Assembly: GCF_023715745.1 (NCBI RefSeq)
Contig: NZ_JAMBOV010000001.1
Span: 682,001-746,000, forward strand
Length of the DNA: 64,000 nucleotides
Direction of reading: 5' to 3'
DNA from: Microbacterium oleivorans
Lineage (GTDB): Bacteria; Actinomycetota; Actinomycetes; Actinomycetales; Microbacteriaceae
Shown here: positions 25,646 through 33,219 of the stretch, in pieces
Layout: each line of letters opens with the position of its first letter
Position numbering within the stretch: position 1 is the first letter of the stretch
The notes under the pieces: generated by a model
The model's input: only the letters and a program-made list of their open reading frames with translations
Database searches by the model: none
Told to the model about the DNA's origin: nothing
Position numbers and translations under genes: made by a program

Positions 25646-26569
25646 ATGGCGTTCCAGCTGGAGTCCGAGTGGGTGTGGGACTTCTGGATCGCCGACGACG
25701 GCAAGACCTTCCACCTGTTCCACCTCCGGGCGCCGAAGAGTCTCGGCGATCCCGATCTGCGTCACCGTCACGCCCGGATAGGCCACGCGACCTCGCGTGA
25801 CCTGCGAGAGTGGACCGACCACGGGGTCGTCCTCGGACCGGGCGCGCCCGGCAGCGCGGACGGGAGCGCGACCTGGACGGGATGCGTCGTCCGCGGCGAC
25901 GACGGTCTGTGGCGGATGTTCTACACCGGCACCGTGTTCCTCGAGCCCGCATCGAACCGCAACGTGGAGTCGATCCTCATGGCGACGTCGCCGGATCTCG
26001 CCGTCTGGAGCAAACGTGACGGGTTCGTCCTGACGGCTGCGGGGGAGCTGTACGAGAAGCTCGGCGACAGCGACTGGACCGACGAAGCGTGGCGGGACCC
26101 GTGGGTCTTCCGCGACCCGCAGGGCAACGGCTGGCACATGCTCATCACCGCGCGCGCGAAGGGGGCGGGCGGGTCCTCGGGCGGCGTCGTCGGGCATGCC
26201 TGGTCGCCCGACCTCGACACCTGGACGGCCCAGCCCCCTCTCGGGTCGGTGGCCGCGAGGTTCCCGCACCTCGAGGTCCTGCAGACCGTCGAGGTGGGGG
26301 ACGGGCATCTCACGCTGTTCTGCGCCACCCGCGCGGATGGCGTCGACGGTGTCTGGGCGATGCCGACCGGCCCTGTCCCCGTTCAGGCGCGTCCCGACGA
26401 CGCCCGGCTGATCGCGCCGGCCCCGGCGTATGCGGGCAGGGTGGTGCGGGATCGGGGCGGCACCCCCGTCCTCCTGGCGTTCGCTCGGGATGCCGCGGGT
26501 GCCCCGCTCGGCGTCGCCGATCCGATCGCGGTCGACGAGCTCTGGCGCCGGGCGTCGCGTCTGCGATGA
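25646..26569 (+). CDS. GH32/GH68-like beta-fructosidase-superfamily hydrolase
   Basis: A 307-residue five-bladed propeller glycosidase of the GH32/43/68 superfamily. The segment WVWDFWIADDGKTFHLFHL stands where GH32 enzymes have WMNDPNG, so Asp12 may be the nucleophile. ATWTGCVVRGDDGLWRMFYTG is the second blade, and WRDPWVFRDPQGNGWHM carries the RDP motif that stabilises the transition state. No signal peptide, so it should act on imported sugar. It is translated with the sugar importer upstream. Substrate is uncertain: a fructoside is plausible, but many relatives of this short, single-domain type are uncharacterised. Confidence 0.75.
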   Translation: MAFQLESEWVWDFWIADDGKTFHLFHLRAPKSLGDPDLRHRHARIGHATSRDLREWTDHGVVLGPGAPGSADGSATWTGCVVRGDDGLWRMFYTGTVFLEPASNRNVESILMATSPDLAVWSKRDGFVLTAAGELYEKLGDSDWTDEAWRDPWVFRDPQGNGWHMLITARAKGAGGSSGGVVGHAWSPDLDTWTAQPPLGSVAARFPHLEVLQTVEVGDGHLTLFCATRADGVDGVWAMPTGPVPVQARPDDARLIAPAPAYAGRVVRDRGGTPVLLAFARDAAGAPLGVADPIAVDELWRRASRLR

Positions 26570-26576
26570 TGACGGC

Positions 26577-26963
26577 ATGGTCATCGCCGGGTTGGTGTTC
26601 GCGGCGCTGGGCGCCGCCATCCACGTCTACATCTTCTATCTGGAGTCGATCGCCTGGACGGGTGCCGCGGCGCGCCGCACCTTCGGCACGACGGATGACA
26701 CGGTCCACGTCACCACGTCGTTCGCGTTCAACCAGGGCTTCTACAATCTCTTCCTCGCGATCGCGGTCTTCCTCGGCATCGTCTTCGTCGCGACCGGCTC
26801 GACGGCGATCGGAGCGACCCTGGTCTTCGTGGGCGCCGGGTCCATGGTGGCTGCCGGCCTCGTGCTGCTGCTCTCCGACCGGTCCAAGGCTCGCGCGGCG
26901 ATGATCCAGCTGACGGCGCCCCTCATCGGCATCGTCCTGCTCGCGATCGGAGTGGCGCTCTGA
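26577..26963 (+). CDS. DUF1304 family membrane protein
   Basis: A 128-residue protein with four predicted helices. IHVYIFYLESIAW and FAFNQGFYNLFLAIAVFLGIV are the DUF1304 signature stretches. Function unknown. It starts 7 bp after the glycosidase stop, and its TGA overlaps the apparent CTG start of the dehydrogenase gene, so it is part of the operon, although the family is not usually linked to sugar uptake. Confidence 0.88.
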   Translation: MVIAGLVFAALGAAIHVYIFYLESIAWTGAAARRTFGTTDDTVHVTTSFAFNQGFYNLFLAIAVFLGIVFVATGSTAIGATLVFVGAGSMVAAGLVLLLSDRSKARAAMIQLTAPLIGIVLLAIGVAL

Positions 26964-27937
26964 AACTCGCCGTCGTCGGCGCCGGCAAGATCGTCGCCGA
27001 GTTCCTGCCCCACGCCCAGCGGATCCCTGGACTCACCGTCGAGGCGATCGTCGGCACCGAGCGCAGCCGGGCGGCGCTCGAGCAGACGGCGGCAGCCCAC
27101 GGGATCCCGCACGCCTACACCGACGTCGACGTGTGTCTCGCCGAAGCGGACGTGGACACCGTCTGGGTCGCGGTGCCGAACGTGCTGCACACGGATGTCG
27201 CCCGCCGCGCGCTGCGGGCGGGCATGCACGTCATCTGCGAGAAGCCCTTCGTGCTGCGCGCCGAGGACCTCGCCGAGCTCCGGGGGCTCGCCGAGGAGCG
27301 GGAGCTGATCCTCGTCGAGGCCATCAGCACCCAGTACCTCGCGAACGTCGAGTGGATGCGGCAGAATCTCGGCCGGCTCGGTGACCTGCGGCTCGTGCAG
27401 TGCGAGTACTCGCAGTACTCCTCGCGCTACGACGCGTTCCGGGAGGGCGCCGTCCTGCCGGCCTTCGACCCGGCGGCGGGTGGCGGCGCGCTCATGGACA
27501 TCGGCATCTACGCCCTCCACCTCGTCGTCGGTCTCATGGGCACCCCCGAGACCGTCGTCTACACGCCGCGGATCGAGCGAGGCAGCGACACCTCGGGGGT
27601 CACGGTCCTCGGCTACCCCGACCTGACCGCCGTGTGCATCGGCGCGAAGGATTCCCCCGGTCCCTCGCGCACGAAGATCCAGGGCACCGAGGGCGTCATG
27701 CTCGTCGACGGACCGCCCAACGAGATCTCCGCCGTCGAGCTCCGGCTGCGCGACGGGACTATCGAGCGGGTGGCGCTGGACCACGACCCGCACCGCATGA
27801 CCGCGGAGTTCCGCGCCTTCGTGCGGATGATCGCCGACCGCGACCTCGTCGAGCGCGATCGCCGCCTCGACCACAGCGCGGCCGTGCTCGACGTCGCCGT
27901 GCGCGCGCTCGACTCCGCCGGCATCCGCCTGGGCTGA
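26960..27937 (+). CDS. Gfo/Idh/MocA-family oxidoreductase, apparent CTG start
   Basis: A 325-residue NAD(P)-dependent sugar or polyol dehydrogenase-like protein. The Rossmann motif LAVVGAGKIVAEFLPHAQRI begins at residue 3, the catalytic-lysine motif is ICEKPFVL, and GGGALMDIGIYALHLVVGLMG is the C-terminal-domain signature. The Rossmann strand requires translation from 26960, where the codon is CTG overlapping the upstream TGA (CTGA). I see no in-frame ATG, GTG or TTG between there and the GTG at 27131, which would delete the nucleotide-binding strand. Either CTG is used with coupling, or a sequence error hides the start. It closes the second sugar operon. Confidence 0.85.
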   Translation: MKLAVVGAGKIVAEFLPHAQRIPGLTVEAIVGTERSRAALEQTAAAHGIPHAYTDVDVCLAEADVDTVWVAVPNVLHTDVARRALRAGMHVICEKPFVLRAEDLAELRGLAEERELILVEAISTQYLANVEWMRQNLGRLGDLRLVQCEYSQYSSRYDAFREGAVLPAFDPAAGGGALMDIGIYALHLVVGLMGTPETVVYTPRIERGSDTSGVTVLGYPDLTAVCIGAKDSPGPSRTKIQGTEGVMLVDGPPNEISAVELRLRDGTIERVALDHDPHRMTAEFRAFVRMIADRDLVERDRRLDHSAAVLDVAVRALDSAGIRLG

Positions 27938-27946
27938 GCGGCCCGC

Positions 27947-27952
27947 TAGCCT
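27947..27952 (+). promoter_or_regulatory. -10 element, leaderless promoter of the DUF1349 gene
   Basis: TAGCCT lies 6 nt before the ATG at 27959. It suggests an own start site just after the sugar operon. Confidence 0.6.
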
Positions 27953-27958
27953 GGCCGG

Positions 27959-28558
27959 ATGAGCACCATCGCCCGCGCCCCCCAGCCCGTCGCGTGGTCC
28001 GAGGGCACGTGGACGACGCCGCCGCCGGCCGCGGCCGAGCGCGACGGCAGGCTGCTGGTCACCGCGGCGGAGGGCAGCGACGCGTGGCGGCTCACCTCCT
28101 ACGGCTTCGTGCACGACAGTGAGCACGCGCTGCTCGCACCGATGCCTGACGGCACCGCGATGGAGGTGGAGTTCGACGCGGCGTTCGAGGCGCAGTTCGA
28201 CCAGGCCGGCCTGTTCGTCCGGGTGGACGACGCCCGCTGGGTCAAAGCCGGCGTCGAGTTCTCCGACGGCGACCTCCAGCTGGGCGCCGTCGTCACGGAC
28301 GGGATGTCGGACTGGTCGCTCGCCCCCGTCCCGGAGTGGCTCGGGCGTCGCATCACGGTCCGTGTCAGCCGCTCCGGCAACGCGCTCACGATGCGGGCGG
28401 GCGCGGCGGGCGACCCCCTGCGCCTGGTCCGAGTGATCCCCTTCGCCGCCGGCCTCGAGGCCGCGGCCGGGCCCTTCGTCTGCGCACCGACCCGCGCCGG
28501 GTTGACGGTGCCGTTCGCCTCATGGCAACGGGGTCCCGCGGACGCCGCCCTGCACTGA
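27959..28558 (+). CDS. DUF1349 domain protein (concanavalin-like fold)
   Basis: A 199-residue cytosolic beta-sandwich protein of the DUF1349 family. The segments MEVEFDAAFEAQFDQAGLFVR, WVKAGVEFSDGDLQLGAVVT and the FAAGLEAAAGPFVCAPTRAG close are typical. Family members are lectin-like and of unknown function. It begins 21 bp after the dehydrogenase gene with its own leaderless promoter. Confidence 0.82.
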   Translation: MSTIARAPQPVAWSEGTWTTPPPAAAERDGRLLVTAAEGSDAWRLTSYGFVHDSEHALLAPMPDGTAMEVEFDAAFEAQFDQAGLFVRVDDARWVKAGVEFSDGDLQLGAVVTDGMSDWSLAPVPEWLGRRITVRVSRSGNALTMRAGAAGDPLRLVRVIPFAAGLEAAAGPFVCAPTRAGLTVPFASWQRGPADAALH

Positions 28559-28567
28559 TCGCATCCG

Positions 28568-28578
28568 AGGGGTGGATC
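28568..28578. promoter_or_regulatory. Box shared with the SDR promoter region
   Basis: AGGGGTGGATC, 70 bp before the XRE regulator start, recurs exactly at 29494-29504 before the SDR gene, where it overlaps a palindrome. It is a candidate regulator half-site. Confidence 0.35.
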
Positions 28579-28648
28579 GACGGGGCGTGGCACGCGGCAC
28601 CCGTCCGCGATAGGAACGACAGGACCGCCGCCCGGGGGGAGGATGCCG

Positions 28649-29488
28649 ATGATCGACCGTGACGGACTCGCGAGGTTCCTGCGCCATCGCCGCGAATCGC
28701 TTCAGCCCGAGGATGTCGGGCTCGCGCGTGGCCCTCGACGGCGGACGGGGGGACTGCGACGTGAGGAGGTCGCCGCCCTCGCCCACATGTCGACCGACTA
28801 CTACGCCCGGCTCGAACGCGGCACCGGTCCGCATCCGTCCGAGCAGATGATCGCCGCGATCGCCCAGGGCCTGCACCTCAGCCTCGGCGAACGGGACCAT
28901 CTGTTCCGGCTCGCCGGTCACACGGCGCCGGCACGTGGAGCGTCGAGCGCGCACGTGGGGCCGGGGATGCTCCGCATCCTCGACCGGCTCGAGGACACCC
29001 CGGCCGAGATCGTGACCGAGCTGGGCGAGACGCTGCGGCAGACGCCGCCGGCCGTCGCCCTTCTGGGGCCGGCCGCCGAACGGACGGGACATGCCCGCAG
29101 CATCGGGTTCCGCTGGTTCACCGAGCCCGATGCCCGTGCGGCCTACCCCGCCGACGAGCAGGAGCGGCTGTCGCGCGTGTACGCGAGCGGGCTTCGCGAG
29201 ATCGTCGCGCTGCGCGGTCCCGAGTCCGCGGCGGCGGAGATGGCGGCGGAGCTGCGTCGGCGCAGCGCCGAGTTCGACGCGCTGTGGGAGCGACAGGAGG
29301 TGGGGCTCGCGCCCCCTGCGCTCAAGCGCTTCCTGCACCCCGAGGTCGGCCTGCTGGAGCTGTCGTGCCAGACCCTCCTCGACCCCGAGCAGTCGCACCG
29401 TCTGCTCGTCTACACCGCCGTGCCGGGCAGTGACAGCGCCGAACGTCTGCGATTGCTCGGTGTGATCGGGACGCAGCGTCTCTCCTGA
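28649..29488 (+). CDS. XRE-family regulator with MmyB-like ligand domain
   Basis: A 279-residue regulator. The helix-turn-helix spans about residues 30-70 (GGLRREEVAALAHMSTDYYARLERGTGPHPSEQMIAAIAQGL), and the C-terminal domain ends with HPEVGLLELSCQTLLDPEQSHRLLVYTAVPGS, typical of the MmyB-like domain, which in characterised members binds small hydrophobic ligands. I chose the ATG at 28649 because GGAGG lies 6 nt before it; the ATG at 28643 is too close. It usually sits beside the short-chain dehydrogenase it controls, as here. Confidence 0.88.
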   Translation: MIDRDGLARFLRHRRESLQPEDVGLARGPRRRTGGLRREEVAALAHMSTDYYARLERGTGPHPSEQMIAAIAQGLHLSLGERDHLFRLAGHTAPARGASSAHVGPGMLRILDRLEDTPAEIVTELGETLRQTPPAVALLGPAAERTGHARSIGFRWFTEPDARAAYPADEQERLSRVYASGLREIVALRGPESAAAEMAAELRRRSAEFDALWERQEVGLAPPALKRFLHPEVGLLELSCQTLLDPEQSHRLLVYTAVPGSDSAERLRLLGVIGTQRLS

Positions 29489-29497
29489 CGAGGAGGG

Positions 29498-29514
29498 GTG
29501 GATCCCCGATCCAC
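29498..29514. promoter_or_regulatory. Palindrome between the XRE regulator and SDR genes
   Basis: GTGGATC-CCC-GATCCAC is a perfect 7-bp inverted repeat with a 3-bp centre, 85 bp before the SDR start. Its left half is part of the 11-bp box also found before the regulator gene. Confidence 0.5.
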
Positions 29515-29598
29515 GGCTGGGGCGGCCCTGGCAGACAGCGTGCATCGGCCGCAGGATCGGAGCACATCGCCAGACCGCATCGACAGCCAGGAGCACGC

Positions 29599-30522
29599 AT
29601 GCCGACCATCCTCCCCACCCCCGACCTGACGGGCCGCGTCGCCGTCGTCACCGGCGCCAGCGACGGCATCGGTGTCGAGATCGCGACGCAGCTCGCCCGC
29701 GCCGGCGCCGAGCTGATCCTCCCCGTCCGCAACGCCGCGAAGGGCGAGTCGGCCGCGAACGCGATCCGGGAACGGGTCGCCGGCGCCCGTGTCGCGACGC
29801 GCCCGCTCGACCTGTCGTCGCTCGATTCCGTGGCGGATCTCACTGCGACGCTTCGCGCGGAGGGCCGCCCGGTGCACGTCCTCGTCAACAACGCCGGCGT
29901 CATGACGCCGCCCACGCGCCAGGAGACCGCTGACGGGTTCGAACTGCAGTGGGGCACCAATCACCTGGGCCACGCTGCGCTGACGCTCGGTCTGCTGCCC
30001 GTGCTGCGGGAGGGAGGCGCGCGCGTCGTGCACCAGACGAGCATCGCCGCGCGATCGGGCGGCATCGACCGCGCCGCCGTGACCACCCTCGAGGGATACG
30101 ACGCGATGGCGGCGTATCGCTCGTCGAAGATCGCCGTCGCGCATTTCGGCCGCGAACTCCACCGCCGCAGCAGGGCCTCCGACTGGGGACTCACGAGCAC
30201 GCTCGCACACCCCGGCGTCTCGCCCACCAACCTGCTCGCCGCGCAACCGGGGTTGGGGCGTGAGCGCGAGACGGGCGCTCGTCGCGTCATCCGATTCCTC
30301 TCCCGTGTCGGCGTGACGGGCACCGTGGCCAGCGCAGCCCTGCCCGCGGTGCTCGCGGCGACCGATCCGAGTGCCGTCGGCGGGGAGTTCTACGGGCCGA
30401 AGCGGCTCATCGGCGGCCCGCCCGCACGCATCCCGCTGTGGCCGCCGTTGAGCGACGACGCCGAGGCCGCGCGCATCTGGGACGAGACGCTGCAGGCCAT
30501 CGGCACCCGCTTCGCGGTGTAG
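29599..30522 (+). CDS. Short-chain dehydrogenase/reductase (SDR)
   Basis: A 307-residue SDR. The cofactor motif is VAVVTGASDGIGVEIATQLA, NNAGVM stabilises the fold, and the catalytic YxxxK is in MAAYRSSKIAVAHF. Length and the LKEGG-type mid-region resemble retinol-dehydrogenase/WW-oxidoreductase-like SDRs. The substrate is unknown. The start has CCAGGAG upstream. It lies downstream of the XRE/MmyB regulator, which probably controls it. Confidence 0.9.
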   Translation: MPTILPTPDLTGRVAVVTGASDGIGVEIATQLARAGAELILPVRNAAKGESAANAIRERVAGARVATRPLDLSSLDSVADLTATLRAEGRPVHVLVNNAGVMTPPTRQETADGFELQWGTNHLGHAALTLGLLPVLREGGARVVHQTSIAARSGGIDRAAVTTLEGYDAMAAYRSSKIAVAHFGRELHRRSRASDWGLTSTLAHPGVSPTNLLAAQPGLGRERETGARRVIRFLSRVGVTGTVASAALPAVLAATDPSAVGGEFYGPKRLIGGPPARIPLWPPLSDDAEAARIWDETLQAIGTRFAV

Positions 30523-30549
30523 CCCGTCGCCTGCGAGCCCGCCGAGCGA

Positions 30550-30555
30550 TAACCT
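30550..30555 (+). promoter_or_regulatory. -10 element, leaderless promoter of the ThuA-like gene
   Basis: TAACCT lies exactly 6 nt before the ATG at 30562; no ribosome-binding site is present. Confidence 0.6.
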
Positions 30556-30561
30556 CCCGGC

Positions 30562-31203
30562 ATGACAGTGCGCACCGTGATCCTGTCGGGCACCGAGCGG
30601 TACGCCGACCCGTGGCATCCCTTCGCCGAGACCTCCGCCTGCGTCGCGGCGATCCTGCGGGGGATCGGTCACGACGTGACCGTCCGTGAGGACGTCGATG
30701 CCGCGATGGCCTCGCTGGCGGACGCTGATCTCGTCGTCGTCAACGCGGGCGACTCGTGGCGGGGCGGGGAGCGCGGAGTGGATGCCGCAGCTGTCGCCGC
30801 GTTCGACGCGGCTCTGGACCGCGGTGTCGGCGTCCTCGCCCTGCACTGCGCGGTCGCCTCGCTGCGCGATTATCCGCGCTGGGCGGGCATGACCGGCGCG
30901 GTCTGGTTGCCGACGCTGTCGTTCCACCCGCCGTTCGGGCGGGTCGTGGTCGATGTCGAGGGCGCCGTGCCGTTCACGGTCGAGGACGAACGCTACTGCG
31001 CGCTGCAGGCCACCGGCGACCGGCGGGTCGTCGCCTGGCACGAGGGGGATGGCGGGCACCGCGAGCCGACCGCCTGGCGACGCACCGTCGGCCGCTCCCG
31101 GGTCGCGGTCGACGTGCTCGGTCACGACGCGCGGTCCTACGATGCGCCGGGGCACGCCGCCCTCGTGGCGGAACTGGCGACCTGGGCCGCGGCGACGAGC
31201 TGA
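30562..31203 (+). CDS. ThuA-like (glutamine-amidotransferase-fold) protein
   Basis: A 213-residue ThuA-domain protein. TVILSGTERYADPWHPFAET opens the domain, VLALHCAVASLRDYPRWAGMTG contains the conserved cysteine region, and the C-terminus (VAVDVLGHDARSYDAPGHAALV) fits. ThuA proteins occur in trehalose/disaccharide utilisation loci, but their reaction is poorly defined. It begins 40 bp after the SDR gene with its own leaderless promoter. Confidence 0.82.
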   Translation: MTVRTVILSGTERYADPWHPFAETSACVAAILRGIGHDVTVREDVDAAMASLADADLVVVNAGDSWRGGERGVDAAAVAAFDAALDRGVGVLALHCAVASLRDYPRWAGMTGAVWLPTLSFHPPFGRVVVDVEGAVPFTVEDERYCALQATGDRRVVAWHEGDGGHREPTAWRRTVGRSRVAVDVLGHDARSYDAPGHAALVAELATWAAATS

Positions 31204-31224
31204 TCGCGGGGGCCGGCGAGCGGT

Positions 31225-31275
31225 CGTGAGGATCCCGTGAGGACGGGCTCCACGGCCGTATGGATTCCGTGAGGA
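31225..31275 (+). promoter_or_regulatory. Candidate KdpE binding repeats and kdp promoter
   Basis: CGTGAGGA occurs three times on the plus strand: 31225-31232, 31236-31243 (11 bp on) and 31268-31275 (32 bp further). A possible -10, TATGGA (31259-31264), follows the second copy, which would then cover the -35 position. Tandem 11-bp-spaced repeats suit an OmpR-type regulator such as KdpE. Confidence 0.55.
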
Positions 31276-31375
31276 CCGCGGGGGCGGCTCTCGGCGAGGT
31301 GTTCCATCGGGGATGCGCCACACCGGCGTGCGCGCCTGTCCGAGGCGCGCGGTCCCTCGAAACGGAGCGTCTCTC

Positions 31376-31459
31376 GTGCTCGACATCGTCTACGTGCTGG
31401 GCGTCATCGTCCTGTTCGTGATCATCGGCCTGTTCGCCAAGGCGGTGGATCGGGTATGA
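31376..31459 (+). CDS. 27-residue single-helix membrane peptide preceding kdpF
   Basis: A GTG-initiated frame encoding 27 residues: [18 protein letters not shown] is one hydrophobic helix and FAKAVDRV a short basic tail. Its TGA overlaps the kdpF ATG (ATGA). A GGAG lies 10 nt upstream (31363-31366). It is not KdpF itself, which follows. A second small membrane subunit or a leader peptide are the options; I cannot tell which. Confidence 0.65.
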   Translation: MLDIVYVLGVIVLFVIIGLFAKAVDRV

Positions 31460-31545
31460 ACGTGTTCGACATCGTCGCCGCGGTGCTCGGCGTCGCCGCG
31501 GTGGTCTACCTCTTCGTCGCGCTCGTGAAGCCGGAGAAGTTCTGA
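31456..31545 (+). CDS. kdpF: KdpF, small subunit of the Kdp potassium ATPase
   Basis: A 29-residue membrane peptide: [20 protein letters not shown] is its helix and ALVKPEKF the characteristic KdpF C-terminus. It stabilises the KdpABC complex in the membrane. It overlaps the upstream peptide gene by 4 bp, and its TGA shares a base with the kdpA ATG (TGATG). Confidence 0.9.
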   Translation: MNVFDIVAAVLGVAAVVYLFVALVKPEKF

Positions 31546-33218
31546 TGGCGTGGCTGTCCGCAATCCTCACCCTCGCCACGCTCGCCCTCGTCCTCGCGGT
31601 CGCCTACCGGCCTCTCGGTGACTACATGGCCTGGGTGTACACCTCACCGAAGGACGCTCGCGCCGAGCGCGGTCTCTACCGACTGATCGGTGTCGACGCG
31701 GCATCCGCCCAGACGTGGCAGGCCTACGTCCGCAGCGTGCTCGCGTTCTCCGTCATCGGCGTGCTCGTGGTCTACCTGTTGCAGCGCGTCCAGCAGTGGT
31801 TGCCGTGGTCGCTGGGACTGACCGCGCCGAGCGAGGCGCTCTCGTTCAACACGGCCGTCTCGTTCGTGACCAACACGAATTGGCAGTCGTACTCGCCTGA
31901 ACTGACCCTCGGATACACCGTGCAGTTCGCCGCGCTCGCCGTGCAGAACTTCGTGTCGGCGGCGGTCGGCCTGGCCGTCGCCGTCGCCCTGGTGCGCGGC
32001 CTCGCCTACCGCCGCAGCGGCACGATCGGGAACTTCTGGGTCGACCTCACCCGCGGTACCGTGCGTCTGCTCCTGCCGCTGTCCCTCGTCGCGGCGATCG
32101 TGCTGCTGGCGGGCGGCGTCGTGCAGAATCTCGCCGGCTTCAGCGACGTCACCACCGTCGCCGGGGCGGCGCAGAGCATCCCCGGCGGTCCGGTCGCCTC
32201 GCAGGAGGCCATCAAGCTCCTCGGCACGAACGGCGGCGGCTTCTTCAATGCCAACTCCGCGCACCCGTTCGAGAACCCGACGGGCTGGACGAACCTCTTC
32301 GAGATCGTCCTCATGCTCGTCATCCCGTTCTCGCTGCCGCGCACGTTCGGCACGATGCTCGGGGACAAGCGGCAGGGCTACGCGATCCTCGGCGCGATGG
32401 GTGTCCTCTTCCTCGTCTCGACGCTCGCGCTCACGGCCTTCGAGCTCGCCGGTCGCGGTACCGCTCCCGAGCTCGCCGGCGCCGCGCTCGAGGGCAAGGA
32501 GGTGCGCTTCGGCATCGTCGGGTCGACGATCTTCGGCTCGACGAGCACGCTCACCTCGACGGGCGCGGTCGACGCGATGCACGACTCGTTCACGGCGCTC
32601 GGCGGCATGATGCCGATGCTGAACATGATGCTCGGCGAGCTCGCTCCCGGCGGCGTGGGATCAGGGCTCTACGGCATGCTCGTGATGGCCGTCCTGGCGG
32701 TGTTCATCGCCGGCCTTCTCGTCGGGCGGACCCCCGAGTACCTCGGCAAGAAGATCGGCCCGCGCGAGATCAAACTCGCGAGCATCTACATCCTCGTGAC
32801 CCCGATCCTCGTGCTCGTCGGCACGGCGCTCAGCTTCGCGATCCCCGCCGTGCGCGAGGACGTCACGACGACGTCGATCTGGAACCCCGGCATCCACGGC
32901 TTCAGCGAAGTGCTCTACGCCTTCACCTCGGCCGCGAACAACAACGGCTCCGCTTTCGCGGGGCTCACGGCGAACACTCCGTGGCTCAACACCGCCCTCG
33001 GTGTCGCGATGCTGCTCGGCCGGTTCCTGCCGATCGTGCTGGTCCTCGCCCTCGCCGGCTCGTTCGCCGCGCAGGACAAGGTCCCCGCCACCGCGGGCAC
33101 GCTGCCGACGCACCGCCCGCTGTTCGTGGGCCTCCTCGTCGGCGTCATCGTCATCGTCACCGCCCTCACCTACTTCCCGGTGCTCGCGCTGGGTCCCCTC
33201 GCAGAAGGACTGATCTGA
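31545..33218 (+). CDS. kdpA: KdpA, potassium-binding channel subunit
   Basis: A 557-residue, multi-helix subunit of the high-affinity potassium-transporting ATPase, which selects and conducts K+. Selectivity-filter-like segments are visible: [36 protein letters not shown] and [21 protein letters not shown]. The full length and the order F-A-B-C are intact. Confidence 0.96.
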   Translation: MAWLSAILTLATLALVLAVAYRPLGDYMAWVYTSPKDARAERGLYRLIGVDAASAQTWQAYVRSVLAFSVIGVLVVYLLQRVQQWLPWSLGLTAPSEALSFNTAVSFVTNTNWQSYSPELTLGYTVQFAALAVQNFVSAAVGLAVAVALVRGLAYRRSGTIGNFWVDLTRGTVRLLLPLSLVAAIVLLAGGVVQNLAGFSDVTTVAGAAQSIPGGPVASQEAIKLLGTNGGGFFNANSAHPFENPTGWTNLFEIVLMLVIPFSLPRTFGTMLGDKRQGYAILGAMGVLFLVSTLALTAFELAGRGTAPELAGAALEGKEVRFGIVGSTIFGSTSTLTSTGAVDAMHDSFTALGGMMPMLNMMLGELAPGGVGSGLYGMLVMAVLAVFIAGLLVGRTPEYLGKKIGPREIKLASIYILVTPILVLVGTALSFAIPAVREDVTTTSIWNPGIHGFSEVLYAFTSAANNNGSAFAGLTANTPWLNTALGVAMLLGRFLPIVLVLALAGSFAAQDKVPATAGTLPTHRPLFVGLLVGVIVIVTALTYFPVLALGPLAEGLI

Positions 33219-33219
33219 C

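Noticed and set aside
27131..27937. GTG 27131 as the start of the Gfo/Idh-type dehydrogenase
   Set aside because: It would remove the NAD-binding strand that is plainly encoded upstream in the same frame.
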